This document shows positions 1 through 9,459 of a DNA stretch of 64,000 nt, piece after piece. Position numbers and translations under genes: made by a program. The notes beneath the pieces are model-generated. The model made no database searches and was not told where the DNA came from. It saw only the letters and a list, made by a program, of their open reading frames with translations. Position 1 is the stretch's first letter, and each line of letters starts with the position of its first letter. Source of the stretch: Paraflavitalea devenefica (lineage in GTDB: Bacteria > Bacteroidota > Bacteroidia > Chitinophagales > Chitinophagaceae); NCBI RefSeq assembly GCF_011759375.1, contig NZ_JAARML010000003.1:124001-188000 (forward strand), read 5' to 3'.

Positions 1-40
1 GTAATACATACCTTTGAAAATAGATAAGAAAGTTTAATGT

Positions 41-1051
41 TTGCCTGTGGAAAGAATTCCGTCTTCCCCTCCCCCTATTAAACCGCTTCCGAAGCAGGAG
101 AGCCGGCCCCGCTGGTCGGTAATGATCCCGGTTTATAACTGCTCGGGTTTCCTTTCAGAAACACTACAGGCTGTATTGCAGCAGGCACTGCCTGAAGAGC
201 AGATGCAGATCGAAGTAATTGATGATGGCAGTACAGATGCTGATGTGGCAGCGCTGGTGCAGCAGATAAGTCATGGCCGGGTGGGCTATTTCCGGCAGCC
301 GCAGAATGTGGGCAGTTTGCGGAATTTTGAAACCTGCATTAACAGGGCCACCGGACACCTTGTTCATATTCTGCATGGCGATGACCTTATCAAGCCTGGT
401 TATTATGATAGCATGCAACGCCTGTTTGACCGTTATCCGCAGATCGGGGCAGCTTTTTGCCGGTATGTTTATATAGGTCAAAGCAGCAAGCCGCTGTATT
501 ACCGGGATGCTGAAATGGATACGCCGGGTATTCTGGACAATTGGTTGCTGCGCCTGGCCGAACGGCAGCGGCTTCAGTTTTGCACGGTTACGGTGAAAAG
601 GGAGGTATATGAAAAGCTGGGTGGTTTCTATGGCGTTGATTATGGCGAAGACTGGGAGATGTGGATGCGCATTGCGCGTGATTATCCGGTGGCCTATGAA
701 CCTGCCGTGCTGGCTGCCTACCGCCTCCACATGGCTTCCATTTCCGGGCAATCTTATACTTCTGCGAAAAACCTGAAGGACCTGCAATGGGTGATCCAAA
801 CTATTCAGCAGTACCTGCCGGAACCTGACAGGGAAAGACTTTATAAGAAAGCGATGAAGTTCTATGCCCATTACGCTATCAAAATAGCCAATGACCTGTG
901 GTATGGTCTGCATAACCGGGAGGGAGCCAGAACGCAGGTACAGGAAGCATTGCTGATGCACAAAGATCCGTTGATGTATTGGAAGATCGCCAAGCTGTAT
1001 ACCAAAATGGCTTTGAATATAACCTCATTCATACCACGTAAAAACAATTGA
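41..1051 (+). CDS. Family 2 glycosyltransferase
   Basis: Predicted cytoplasmic or membrane-associated GT-A enzyme that transfers a nucleotide-activated sugar to a surface polysaccharide. The family fold is visible as VMIPVYNCSGFL near residue 27, the DDGSTD motif near residue 60, a DXD-like HGDDLIKPGYY near residue 113, and GEDWEMWMRIARDYPVAY near residue 203, which resembles the acceptor-side ED motif. An in-frame TAA lies at 35-37, so translation must start at or after the TTG at 41 or the GTG at 47; the ATG at 37 is out of frame. Its TGA overlaps the ATG of the next glycosyltransferase by one base (TGATG), so the two are probably translationally coupled and act on the same glycan. Substrate cannot be told. 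The cluster probably continues left of the window. Confidence 0.85.
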   Translation: MPVERIPSSPPPIKPLPKQESRPRWSVMIPVYNCSGFLSETLQAVLQQALPEEQMQIEVIDDGSTDADVAALVQQISHGRVGYFRQPQNVGSLRNFETCINRATGHLVHILHGDDLIKPGYYDSMQRLFDRYPQIGAAFCRYVYIGQSSKPLYYRDAEMDTPGILDNWLLRLAERQRLQFCTVTVKREVYEKLGGFYGVDYGEDWEMWMRIARDYPVAYEPAVLAAYRLHMASISGQSYTSAKNLKDLQWVIQTIQQYLPEPDRERLYKKAMKFYAHYAIKIANDLWYGLHNREGARTQVQEALLMHKDPLMYWKIAKLYTKMALNITSFIPRKNN

Positions 1052-2118
1052 TGAAGGCAGGCATTACTATCCTGATATGCACGTATAATGGCGCTGCGCG
1101 TTTGCCCGCCACCCTTCAGCATATTGCCCAACAACATGTTCCTGCTTCCTTACCCTGTGAGGTAATCCTGGTAGACAATGCTTCTGCTGATAATACGGCG
1201 CAACTGGCACAATCGGGCTGGGAAAAGTATGATACCTCCCTTGAGCTAACAATTATAACGGAACCCAGGCCCGGACTTACTTATGCCCGGGAAACAGGCT
1301 TTGCCCATGCCGCTTATGAATATATTATTCTCTGCGATGATGACAACTGGCTGGGGCCTTCCTATATAGAGACTGTTTTCTCTATCATGGAGCAGCATCC
1401 TGCTATTGGTTTGCTGGGTGGGCGTGGAGAGTTTATTTATGAGACACCACCGCCGGAATGGATCACGATCTTAAACCTGTATGCCGGCGGTGCACAGGCT
1501 ACAGAGAACGGGCAGGTAGCAGATGGAGTGGTGTATGGCGCCGGCGCCACCCTCCGGAAATCGGCTTATGAAGCGCTCGTACGCAATGGCTTTATTTCTG
1601 CCCTGACCGACCGGGTAGGTTACCAGTTAAGTTCGGGGGGAGATTATGAGTTGTGTTATGCACTCGCCTTAGCCGGCTATAGCATCTGGTATGATGAAAG
1701 GTTGTATTTCCAGCATTTTATTACTTCCAACAGGCTTACGCAAGCGTATTGCCTCACGTATATAGAAGAAAGCTCCCGTTGCTTTTCTGTACTGGAGCCT
1801 TATAAGATCCTGTTGAAAACAGGCAGTACCAGCAGGAAGGTCTTTCGCCGGGAACTGATCAAGAGCTTTGGGTACCATGTAAAGAAAACAGCTTCCCTGT
1901 TGTTCAAAAATGCTTTTAGTAAAAAAAGCCCTGCAGAACGGATCGGATACCAATTAAAACTTACCCTTTTAAAGCGGCGGCTTCGATCGTACCGCCAGTA
2001 TAGCATTATGGAAGATAATTTCTCCAAAGCAGTATCGTTGCGTGCTACTCTTCGACAGGCTTCTTTAGACTTAGCCGGTCCACAGGACTCTTTGGAGGAA
2101 GGCGTAAAGGCGGTATAA
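1051..2118 (+). CDS. Family 2 glycosyltransferase (second)
   Basis: GT-A glycosyltransferase, partner of the upstream gene. Visible motifs are ILICTYNGAARLPATL at the N-terminus, VILVDNASADNT (nucleotide-binding strand), EPRPGLTYARETG, the metal-binding ILCDDDNWL near residue 98, and GGDYELCYALALAGY near residue 196. I take the ATG at 1051, which overlaps the previous stop, over the TTG at 1048. The last about 40 residues are poorly conserved in character and low in hydrophobic order: the DNA there (2050-2064 and 2084-2115) matches interspersed repeats found elsewhere in the window, so the C-terminus may have been extended by repeat insertion. It converges on the S41 protease gene with only four bases between stops. 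Confidence 0.85.
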   Translation: MKAGITILICTYNGAARLPATLQHIAQQHVPASLPCEVILVDNASADNTAQLAQSGWEKYDTSLELTIITEPRPGLTYARETGFAHAAYEYIILCDDDNWLGPSYIETVFSIMEQHPAIGLLGGRGEFIYETPPPEWITILNLYAGGAQATENGQVADGVVYGAGATLRKSAYEALVRNGFISALTDRVGYQLSSGGDYELCYALALAGYSIWYDERLYFQHFITSNRLTQAYCLTYIEESSRCFSVLEPYKILLKTGSTSRKVFRRELIKSFGYHVKKTASLLFKNAFSKKSPAERIGYQLKLTLLKRRLRSYRQYSIMEDNFSKAVSLRATLRQASLDLAGPQDSLEEGVKAV

Positions 2119-2122
2119 TTAG

Positions 2123-4345
2123 CTAAGAACGTTTTCCATTTATGTAGGCTATAGCGGCTTCCAGTACTTCGTCCCTGCCTTCTTTAATGCCCTGTGCTGT
2201 GGGCCTAACAGTTTTGTCTATTCTTACCCCAACCTGCTGGGTGGGTGTTTTATCGGGATAGAATACGCCCAGGCCGGTCATGTAAGTAGAGTGGCCTCCG
2301 GGCAGGTAGAGCAGGGAGGAATTGCCATCTGCGCCGGAGGTCTGGCTGCCAATGGTATAACTGCCTGGTACCGATTGAAAGGCCATTGTACTCCATTCTG
2401 CGTGGCTCTGGGTAGTTTCATTGACCAGCACCACTATTTTACCACCGTACAGGAATTTATTGTTTTTCTTATCCCAGGCCCCACATTTCGAAATTTCTTT
2501 ACTCCACCTGAAAGCGCCGGGATAATCAAAGTCGGGATAGGTGTATATGGCAAAGGCTACAGGTGCGGCATTCAAATACTCAGCGATCTGCTGTACTGTG
2601 CTCCTGGGATAGTTCCGGGTATCAAAAATGATAGACCTTGTATCCTTCAATGCCTGCATCATACTATCCACCTGCGTCCTTTCTATCAAACCCATGTTGA
2701 CGTAGCCAATGTTGCCCGGTAAGATCTTCCAGTAAGTACTGTCTCTTTTATACTGGTAGTTAAGTGCGTCGTAAGTATATCGTTGGGCCTGCCTGGTAAA
2801 AGACCGGCCATTCCTGCGCACCGTGAGCATTACCTGAGGTTCTCTGCCACCGGCAATGGTGTTCTGATAACTTAGCCTGCGTAAGGTGGTAGGGTAGTTG
2901 GAGCCGCTCATCAGTCCTTTTCTTTCTTCGATGAGTTGTTTTATGGTATGGTCTCCTATTTTTTCGATCACATCTCCTTTTTGCAAACCCGCCAACGCTG
3001 CAAGAGAATCATTATATATCCCCGTTACTATGAGCTCGTCATTGTAGATGTAGGTGATTACGGGCAGGTATAGTTCATATTGTTTGGCTACGATCCGGTT
3101 ATAGCTGTTGGCATGCGAGTCGTTCACGCTGGTGATCAATTGAACCAGGAATGTATTATAGATCAGTGAATCTTTGGCCTCTGCCATGCGGGGAATAAAG
3201 GTATAGAGCACTTCATTCCAGTTTTTGCCAATGATGTTTTTATAGGGATAGAAGTAATGGATCATGTTCCAGTAACGGAATAGTGCCAGCAACCGGAAGT
3301 TTTCATTGGGATAATCGCTGTTGCGCCACTTGTATTCCGGTTCATTTTGAAACAGTGCATTACTGGCCCTGTCGTACTTCACATAGTGCCCGGGCCCTTT
3401 GTGGCGGTTGGCCAGCAGGAATTGTAGTTTATCCTGCAAGGGAACAGAAAGATGCGGGTCTTTCATCCAGTCCAGGTCAATGTTGTAGGCGAGTGCTTCT
3501 TTGGGCATTTCGGCTGAGCAGTCGCGACAGGCTTTTATTGTTCCCTGTTCCTCTATCCAGTGTAACAGCGAATCGCTGAAGGCAGCATCGGTGGTTGTGT
3601 TTTTGGCAATGGATATCATGCGGAATAGTTCCATATCCCAGTTGAGGTTGCCTTTGGCTACTTCGGGGTGATAGTATTTCAGGAATCCCCAGATTTGCCC
3701 GAGCAGGGCCAGGCGGGTAACCTGCTCCCGGGTGAGTGGTTGTATGGTTTCATTGACCGGCTTGCAGAAAGACGCGGTTTCCTGTATGGGCTTTCCATCA
3801 GCCAGTATGGTAAAATGGTCGAGCCACATGCTTTCTTCTCCGCTATAACCTGTTGTAATACGGATGTGGTCAATGGGAAAGCTGAATTTACTCATATCCA
3901 ACTCGAGGGAATATAAGGTCCAGGCGGTGTCGCGGATGGTCAGCATGTCTGATGCTGTGGTTTTTTCTCCTTTGTCCTGGCTCAGCAATACGCCTACCCC
4001 GCCGGGTTTTCCTCCCGCAATTTTAGCATAGAAGGTGACTTTCAGTTTTTTGCAGGGCACATCGGGATAGATGATGTTTACAAATTGCCCGTCGGACCTA
4101 TCCGGCGCCTCAGGGGCATATTGAAGCCGTGCGGCATAGCGACCCTGGTAGCGGGTGATGCTGTCGGGCGCTATCCGGTATTGTTTTTTGTAATAAGAGG
4201 TTTTGTACCAGGGGGCAAAGCTGTGGTAAGTAATATTGAATTGATCCAGGGACAGGTTCCAGGGATCTTCCTGGGCGCAGGCAGTTTGCGTGGTCAATAA
4301 GCTGGTAATCAGTAAGAAAAGGTAGGTAGCAAAGCGAATGTTCAT
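2123..4345 (-). CDS. Secreted S41 family peptidase with PDZ domain
   Basis: Exported C-terminal-processing/tricorn-like serine protease of 740 residues. The start is set at the ATG of MNIRFATYLFLLI because a clean signal peptide ending at TTQTACAQ follows; an upstream in-frame ATG would add 30 non-signal-like residues. After the signal come a jelly-roll-like region (about 25-180, ending WLDHFTILADGKPI), a helical region, a PDZ domain (about 445-500, with LAGLQKGDVIEKIGD) and the S41 core (about 540-730). The candidate nucleophile is the Ser in VNETTQSHAEWSTMAFQ, followed by GSQTSGADGN. Known S41 proteins of this layout act in the periplasm or outside the cell; the substrate is unknown. It stands alone as a transcription unit. 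Confidence 0.85.
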   Translation of the reverse strand: MNIRFATYLFLLITSLLTTQTACAQEDPWNLSLDQFNITYHSFAPWYKTSYYKKQYRIAPDSITRYQGRYAARLQYAPEAPDRSDGQFVNIIYPDVPCKKLKVTFYAKIAGGKPGGVGVLLSQDKGEKTTASDMLTIRDTAWTLYSLELDMSKFSFPIDHIRITTGYSGEESMWLDHFTILADGKPIQETASFCKPVNETIQPLTREQVTRLALLGQIWGFLKYYHPEVAKGNLNWDMELFRMISIAKNTTTDAAFSDSLLHWIEEQGTIKACRDCSAEMPKEALAYNIDLDWMKDPHLSVPLQDKLQFLLANRHKGPGHYVKYDRASNALFQNEPEYKWRNSDYPNENFRLLALFRYWNMIHYFYPYKNIIGKNWNEVLYTFIPRMAEAKDSLIYNTFLVQLITSVNDSHANSYNRIVAKQYELYLPVITYIYNDELIVTGIYNDSLAALAGLQKGDVIEKIGDHTIKQLIEERKGLMSGSNYPTTLRRLSYQNTIAGGREPQVMLTVRRNGRSFTRQAQRYTYDALNYQYKRDSTYWKILPGNIGYVNMGLIERTQVDSMMQALKDTRSIIFDTRNYPRSTVQQIAEYLNAAPVAFAIYTYPDFDYPGAFRWSKEISKCGAWDKKNNKFLYGGKIVVLVNETTQSHAEWSTMAFQSVPGSYTIGSQTSGADGNSSLLYLPGGHSTYMTGLGVFYPDKTPTQQVGVRIDKTVRPTAQGIKEGRDEVLEAAIAYINGKRS

Positions 4346-4562
4346 GATGATAAAGGTTCGGTTTACAGTTGGCGGTTTCCCGGACAGGTAGTTTATTCTC
4401 TGCAATTGCCGGGAACAGTGCCTATGACTGGTCACAGAGAGGTACTCAACCCTATGGGGAATGCCTTGTTTACAAGTAAGGACGAGTAGGGTGTGCAGTA
4501 TGGTTGGGTAGGGTAACCTGGGGATAATCTACGGGTAATCCCCGGATGATCCTAAAATGACG
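4346..4562. other. Intergenic stretch upstream of the S41 gene
   Basis: No gene is supported here. The stretch continues as a GC- and purine-biased spacer rich in GGGTA/GGATAA words up to the 11-bp tandem array that begins at 4563. It should hold the promoter of the S41 gene, but I see no exact TAnnTTTG element on the minus strand. Confidence 0.4.
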
Positions 4563-4617
4563 TTCTCTATAGATTCTCTGTAAGTTCCCTGTATGTTCTC
4601 TGTAAGTTCTCTGTAGC
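4563..4617. repeat. 11-bp tandem repeat, five copies
   Basis: Five consecutive 11-bp units: TTCTCTATAGA, TTCTCTGTAAG, TTCCCTGTATG, TTCTCTGTAAG and TTCTCTGTAGC. The period is exact and the TCTCTGTAAG core is repeated. The unit closely resembles that of the array at 53114-53168 (TCTCGGTAAG). It lies between the S41 gene and the rpsT terminator in non-coding DNA. Confidence 0.9.
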
Positions 4618-4688
4618 TATTGACATATTTTGTTTTTTGTAAAGTGTAGGCGGCCAGGCAGGAGGGTGTAATACAGAGGGCCAGACAC

Positions 4689-4721
4689 AAAAAAATAGTC
4701 CCATCACGAGTGAGGGGACTA
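4689..4721 (-). terminator. Rho-independent terminator of rpsT
   Basis: An 11-bp stem with one mismatch (AGTCCCATCAC pairing with GTGAGGGGACT) is followed, on the minus strand, by a run of seven T. It lies about 30 bases past the rpsT stop. Confidence 0.8.
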
Positions 4722-4751
4722 CAGTAGCTTTTATAAAGAGTCTCGGAAAAA

Positions 4752-5015
4752 CTATTTTGCCGCAACCTGGGCATTCACTTTCTTAGTCAGCTTGCTTTTC
4801 AGGTTAGCTGCCTTGTTCTTGTGAATGATACCTCTTTTAGCGAGTTTATCGATCATAGAGGCAACATCAGGCAACTGCTCAGCAGCTTCCTTACCGGTCT
4901 TCAACGCTTTCAGGTCACGGATGGCATTACGGGTAGTTTTTCCGTAATACTTGTTTCTTTCCCTGCGTTTGGTAGCCTGACGCACATCTTTTTTGGTAGC
5001 CTTATGATTTGCCAT
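4752..5015 (-). CDS. rpsT: 30S ribosomal protein S20
   Basis: Small-subunit ribosomal protein that binds the 5' domain of 16S rRNA. The 87-residue, very basic, all-helical sequence begins MANHKATKKDVRQATKRRERN and contains the typical KAANLKSKLTKKV near the C-terminus, matching the family in length and pattern. It is monocistronic, with its own promoter element at 5040-5047 and a terminator at 4689-4721. Confidence 0.97.
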   Translation of the reverse strand: MANHKATKKDVRQATKRRERNKYYGKTTRNAIRDLKALKTGKEAAEQLPDVASMIDKLAKRGIIHKNKAANLKSKLTKKVNAQVAAK

Positions 5016-5039
5016 GTTCTTTCGAAAAATTTAGGACGG

Positions 5040-5047
5040 CAAAGGTA
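5040..5047 (-). promoter_or_regulatory. rpsT -7 promoter element
   Basis: On the minus strand the sequence reads TACCTTTG, an exact match to the Bacteroidota TAnnTTTG -7 element, 24 bases upstream of the rpsT ATG. Confidence 0.65.
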
Positions 5048-5220
5048 ACGCCCAACAGGGAATAATCAAAAAAAAAGGGGGTTATTTTCTAAAACGCATC
5101 CAAATGGTACAAAATCAATAGGTAGCAGTTAAAACCCCGTGGAGAACAAGTGTATGCTATTCCTTGTTATCTAAATGCAATAAAATAGCCCCATAGGCTG
5201 TTAATCAGGGAATCTGTGGT

Positions 5221-5228
5221 TATATTTG
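5221..5228 (+). promoter_or_regulatory. sucA -7 promoter element
   Basis: TATATTTG matches the Bacteroidota -7 element exactly and lies 49 bases upstream of the sucA start, giving a leader of about 45 bases. Confidence 0.65.
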
Positions 5229-5277
5229 TACCCCGATTTTAAATACCTATATTCTTTTAGCATTCAATGGCTTCTTC

Positions 5278-8028
5278 ATGAAGGATTTTTCGTACATCAC
5301 CAGTTCATCTCCGGCTTTTATTGAGAGTCTCTACCAGGATTTTGTGAAAGACCCCAATAGTGTGGATCCGGAGCTCAAGAAATTTTTCGAAGGATTTGAC
5401 TTTGCTGTCGGTGAAGGCAGGAACGGCGCCAATGGTATGGCTGTTGCCGAAGCTACAGGCGTTGCCGGCGGTATTGACTGGAAGAAAGAGGTAGGCGCTT
5501 ATCGCCTTATCCTCGGCTACCGCAATAAGGGTCACCTGATCGCTAAAACCAACCCCATCCGTCCCCGTAAAGACAGGGGCGCTAACCTGGACCTCGCCTT
5601 CTTCGGTTTTACAGAAGAAGACCTTGATAAAACATTCCATGCCGGCAATATGATCGGCCTGGGTACTACCACCCTCCGTAATATCCTCACCCACCTGCAA
5701 AACTGCTATGCAGCCCACGTGGGCATCGAGTTTAAGTATATCAGTGACCAGAAAAAGGTAGATTGGCTTACCGGTGAGATGGAGCGCAATTTCAATAAGC
5801 CTTTTGCGGTGGAAAAGAAAAAGCGGATCCTTGAAAAGCTGAACCAGGGGGTATTGTTTGAAAAGTTCCTTCATACGAAGTATATCGGCCAGAAGCGTTT
5901 CTCCCTGGAAGGTGGTGAAACGACGATTGCCGCACTGGACGCCATTATCAATATTGCTGCCGACCATCATGTACAGGAAGTAGTGATCGGTATGGCCCAC
6001 CGTGGCCGCCTGAATGTGCTGGCGAATATTATGGGTAAGACGTATGAGCAGATCTTCAGTGAGTTTGAAGGTACCGCCAAGCTGGACCAGACAATGGGCA
6101 GCGGCGACGTGAAGTATCACATGGGTTATGGCAGTGAGGTGCAGACGCCTGCTAATAAAACGGTTCACCTGAAGCTGATGCCCAACCCTTCGCACCTGGA
6201 AGCGGTAGACCCGGTGGTAGTTGGTTTTGCCCGCGCAAAAGCGGATGTATTGTACGAAAGTGATTTTGATAAGATATTACCCATCCTCATTCATGGCGAC
6301 GCTTCTGTAGCCGGACAAGGTATAGTGTATGAAGTGGCGCAGATGAGCGACCTGGAAGGTTATTACACCGGTGGCACGATCCACTTTGTGATCAATAACC
6401 AGATCGGCTTCACCACCGATTTTGAAGATGCCCGCAGCGCTGACTACTGTACATCCCTGGCTGCCATGATCCAGGCTCCGGTGATGCACGTGAATGGCGA
6501 TGATGCAGAGGCAGTGGTAAAATGCGTGGAGATAGCCACCCGCTATCGCCAGGAGTTTAATTCCGATGTATTTATTGATATGGTGTGTTACCGCCGTCAT
6601 GGTCACAATGAAGGCGATGACCCCAAGTTTACCCAGCCACACCTGTATGCCTTGATTGAAAAGCATGCCAATCCCCGCGAAGAATATACTTCTTACCTGT
6701 TGGAAAACGGAGAAGCCGATGCCAAAGAGATGGCCAAGGAGATGGAGAAGAAGTTCTGGGCCGACCTGCAGGAACGCCTGGACGATGTAAAGCAGAATCC
6801 TTTGCCCTATCACTACCAACAGCCGGAGCTGGACTGGAAGACCCTGCGCAAAGCCAATGCAGATGATTTTGACCAGAGCCCTTTCACCGCTATTAGTGAT
6901 GCTGATTTCAAGAAGGTATTTGAAGCCCTCATGAAATGGCCTGATGACTTCAAGCCATTGAAGAAGGTGGAAAAGATACTACAGGATAAAGTAAAGTTGT
7001 TTAATGAAGAAGGTAAAATAGACTGGGCTACCGGTGAGCTAATGGCCTACGGCAGCCTGCTGCTGGATGGCAAGGATGTGCGGATGAGCGGACAGGATGT
7101 GAAGCGCGGTACTTTCTCGCACCGCCATGCTGTGCTGCGTGATGAGAATACCGATAAGGCCTACAGCCGCCTCAGCAATATTCCCGATGCCAAAGGCAAG
7201 TTCAGGATCTATAATTCATTGCTCAGCGAATATGGCGTACTGGGATTTGAATATGGCTATGCCATGGCCAACCCCAATGCCCTGGTATTGTGGGAAGCGC
7301 AGTTTGGCGATTTCTGTAATGGCGCCCAAACGATGATTGACCAGTTCATTGCTGCCGGTGAGCAGAAATGGAACCGCATGAATGGTGTGGGCATGTTACT
7401 GCCACATGGTTATGAAGGACAGGGACCTGAGCACAGCAGTGCCCGTATGGAAAGGTTCCTGCAGATGTGTGCCGAGCTGAATATGGTAGCTACCAATATT
7501 ACTACAGCCGCCAACTTCTTCCATGCCCTGCGCAGGCAACTGGCCTGGCCGTTCCGCAAGCCCTGGATCAATTTCTCGCCGAAGGCCAATCTTCGTCACC
7601 CCGGTACTTATTCACCACAGCAGGAGTTCCTGCAGGGTGGTTTCAAAGAAGTGATTGACGATGTTTTTGTGGGCGATGCCAACCAGGTGAAAAAGGTATT
7701 GTTCTGCAGTGGTAAAGTATATTTTGACCTGGCCGAACGTCAGCAAAAAGAGGACAGAAAAGATACGGCCATCATCCGTGTGGAACAACTGTATCCGCTG
7801 CCGCTGAAGCAACTGGAGGCATTGTATGCCAAGTACAGCAAGGCCACCTGGTTCTGGGTACAGGAAGAGCCGCTGAATATGGGCGCTGCGGCTTACCTGC
7901 AAATGAACCTGAAGACGATCAATTACGGTGTGATCAGCCGCCAGCCCAGCGCTGCCACGGCCACTGGTTATATGAAGGTGCATGCACAGGAGCAGAGTGA
8001 GATAATTGATACGGCGTTTTCTATTTAA
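5278..8028 (+). CDS. sucA: 2-oxoglutarate dehydrogenase E1 component
   Basis: Thiamine-diphosphate enzyme that decarboxylates 2-oxoglutarate and passes the succinyl group to the lipoyl arm of E2 in the TCA cycle. At 916 residues it is of family length. The N-terminal FIESLYQDFVKDPNSVDPELKKFFEGFD is the E1 helix known to contact E2. The catalytic core shows VVIGMAHRGRLNVLANIMGK, HLEAVDPVVVGFARAK, the ThDP/Mg-binding IHGDASVAGQGIVYE and INNQIGFTTD, RRHGHNEGDDPKFTQP, and in the transketolase-like domain LWEAQFGDFCNGAQTMIDQFI and GYEGQGPEHSSARMERFLQ. sucB follows after 87 bases, so the two are co-transcribed; no E3 gene is in the window. Confidence 0.97.
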   Translation: MKDFSYITSSSPAFIESLYQDFVKDPNSVDPELKKFFEGFDFAVGEGRNGANGMAVAEATGVAGGIDWKKEVGAYRLILGYRNKGHLIAKTNPIRPRKDRGANLDLAFFGFTEEDLDKTFHAGNMIGLGTTTLRNILTHLQNCYAAHVGIEFKYISDQKKVDWLTGEMERNFNKPFAVEKKKRILEKLNQGVLFEKFLHTKYIGQKRFSLEGGETTIAALDAIINIAADHHVQEVVIGMAHRGRLNVLANIMGKTYEQIFSEFEGTAKLDQTMGSGDVKYHMGYGSEVQTPANKTVHLKLMPNPSHLEAVDPVVVGFARAKADVLYESDFDKILPILIHGDASVAGQGIVYEVAQMSDLEGYYTGGTIHFVINNQIGFTTDFEDARSADYCTSLAAMIQAPVMHVNGDDAEAVVKCVEIATRYRQEFNSDVFIDMVCYRRHGHNEGDDPKFTQPHLYALIEKHANPREEYTSYLLENGEADAKEMAKEMEKKFWADLQERLDDVKQNPLPYHYQQPELDWKTLRKANADDFDQSPFTAISDADFKKVFEALMKWPDDFKPLKKVEKILQDKVKLFNEEGKIDWATGELMAYGSLLLDGKDVRMSGQDVKRGTFSHRHAVLRDENTDKAYSRLSNIPDAKGKFRIYNSLLSEYGVLGFEYGYAMANPNALVLWEAQFGDFCNGAQTMIDQFIAAGEQKWNRMNGVGMLLPHGYEGQGPEHSSARMERFLQMCAELNMVATNITTAANFFHALRRQLAWPFRKPWINFSPKANLRHPGTYSPQQEFLQGGFKEVIDDVFVGDANQVKKVLFCSGKVYFDLAERQQKEDRKDTAIIRVEQLYPLPLKQLEALYAKYSKATWFWVQEEPLNMGAAAYLQMNLKTINYGVISRQPSAATATGYMKVHAQEQSEIIDTAFSI

Positions 8029-8115
8029 AATGAAGTAATTTGCTTGTCGCTGAAATAAAAATGTAACAAAGCTGGTGTACCATAAACTATAAACCAGAAA
8101 CAAGAAACAGATTTT

Positions 8116-9363
8116 ATGATCGATATTAAAGTTCCGACAGTAGGTGAATCAATCAGCGAAGTGACTTTACTGAAATGGGTAAAGAATGATGGTGATTATG
8201 TAGAAAGGGATGAAGTGATAGCTGAGCTGGAAAGCGAAAAAGCAACTTTTGAAGTAAATGCCGAAAAAGCCGGCGTATTAAAGCGTGCCGCCCAGGAAGG
8301 AGATACCCTCAATATTGGCGATGTACTGGCTTCAATAGATGAAACAGCTCCCAAACCCGAAGGCGCTGCCGCTTCCAATGGCGCTCCTGCCCCTGCCAAG
8401 AAAGAAGAAACCAAGGCTGCTCCCGTAGCTGAAGCAAAACCTGCTTCTACTGCACCGGTAACAGCCGTTTCCAATGATATTAAGGCTACACCTGTAGCTG
8501 CAGCCATTATAGCTGACAAGAAAGTAGATCCCAAGTCTGTAACCCCCAGCGGTTACCAGGGCAAGATCGTAAAGGATGATGTGCTGGCTGCTTTGGCCAA
8601 CCCCGGTAAGGTAACCGGTGGTAAAGCCCTCTTCAACAGGGACCAGCGCCGGGAGAAGATGAGCCAACTGCGTAAGACGATTTCCCGCAGGCTGGTAGAG
8701 TCCAAGAATACCACGGCCATGCTCACCACGTTTAACGAGGCTGACATGACCCGCATTATGGAGATCCGTAACAAGTACAAGGATAAATTTAAAGAGTCAC
8801 ACGGTGTGGGCCTGGGCTTTATGAGCTTCTTTGCCAAAGCCTGTTCCATCGCCTTACAGGATTGGCCGGCTGTGAATGCTTATATTGATGGCGACCAACT
8901 GGTGTATCATGATTACTGCGATATTTCCATCGCGGTGTCTACCCCCCGCGGCCTGACAGTACCTGTTATCCGCAACGTAGAAAGCCTCAGCATGGCCGAT
9001 ATAGAAAAGAAGGTCATTGAGCTGGCCGGCAAAGCCCGTGACAATAAGCTTTCCATGGAAGAGTTACAGGGCGGTACTTTCACCATCACCAATGGTGGCG
9101 TATTTGGCTCGCTGATGAGCACACCGATCATCAACCTGCCGCAGAGCGCTATCCTGGGCATGCACAAGATACAGGAACGCCCGATGGCTATTAACGGACA
9201 GGTAGTGGTGAGGCCCATGATGTACCTGGCGCTCAGCTATGACCACCGTATTATTGATGGCCGTGAGTCGGTGAGCTTCCTGGTAAGGGTGAAGGAGTTA
9301 CTGGAAAATCCTGAACTGTTGTTGTTTGGTAAAGACCCGGTGAAGTCCTTGCTGGAATTATAA
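8116..9363 (+). CDS. sucB: 2-oxoglutarate dehydrogenase E2 (dihydrolipoamide succinyltransferase)
   Basis: Core of the 2-oxoglutarate dehydrogenase complex, which transfers succinyl groups from lipoyl-lysine to CoA. Domains in order: one lipoyl domain (1-76, with the lipoylated Lys42 in ELESEKATFEV), an Ala/Pro/Lys-rich linker (about 77-130), a peripheral subunit-binding domain (about 136-160, TPSGYQGKIVKDDVL) and the catalytic chloramphenicol-acetyltransferase-like domain (about 185-415) ending with the active-site LSYDHRIIDGRE. Length (415) is normal. It follows sucA and ends at a strong terminator. Confidence 0.97.
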   Translation: MIDIKVPTVGESISEVTLLKWVKNDGDYVERDEVIAELESEKATFEVNAEKAGVLKRAAQEGDTLNIGDVLASIDETAPKPEGAAASNGAPAPAKKEETKAAPVAEAKPASTAPVTAVSNDIKATPVAAAIIADKKVDPKSVTPSGYQGKIVKDDVLAALANPGKVTGGKALFNRDQRREKMSQLRKTISRRLVESKNTTAMLTTFNEADMTRIMEIRNKYKDKFKESHGVGLGFMSFFAKACSIALQDWPAVNAYIDGDQLVYHDYCDISIAVSTPRGLTVPVIRNVESLSMADIEKKVIELAGKARDNKLSMEELQGGTFTITNGGVFGSLMSTPIINLPQSAILGMHKIQERPMAINGQVVVRPMMYLALSYDHRIIDGRESVSFLVRVKELLENPELLLFGKDPVKSLLEL

Positions 9364-9387
9364 TTTACCCGATAAGTCATTATATGC

Positions 9388-9423
9388 AAAGCGCCCCGTC
9401 ACATGGTGGGGCGCTTTTCTTTT
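9388..9423 (+). terminator. Terminator of sucAB
   Basis: A perfect 9-bp stem, AAGCGCCCC with GGGGCGCTT, closes a 10-base loop and is followed by TTCTTTT. It lies 25 bases after the sucB stop. Confidence 0.9.
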
Positions 9424-9459
9424 GGAGATATGCTGAGGGGTTGCGTAAATAAAGTAGTA

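Noticed and set aside
164..961. 265-codon antisense frame over the first glycosyltransferase
   Set aside because: Shadow of the coding frame; no independent motif or start signal.
4529..4774. 81-codon minus-strand frame upstream of the S41 gene
   Set aside because: It runs through the 11-bp array and the rpsT terminator and overlaps the rpsT 3' end; no protein character.
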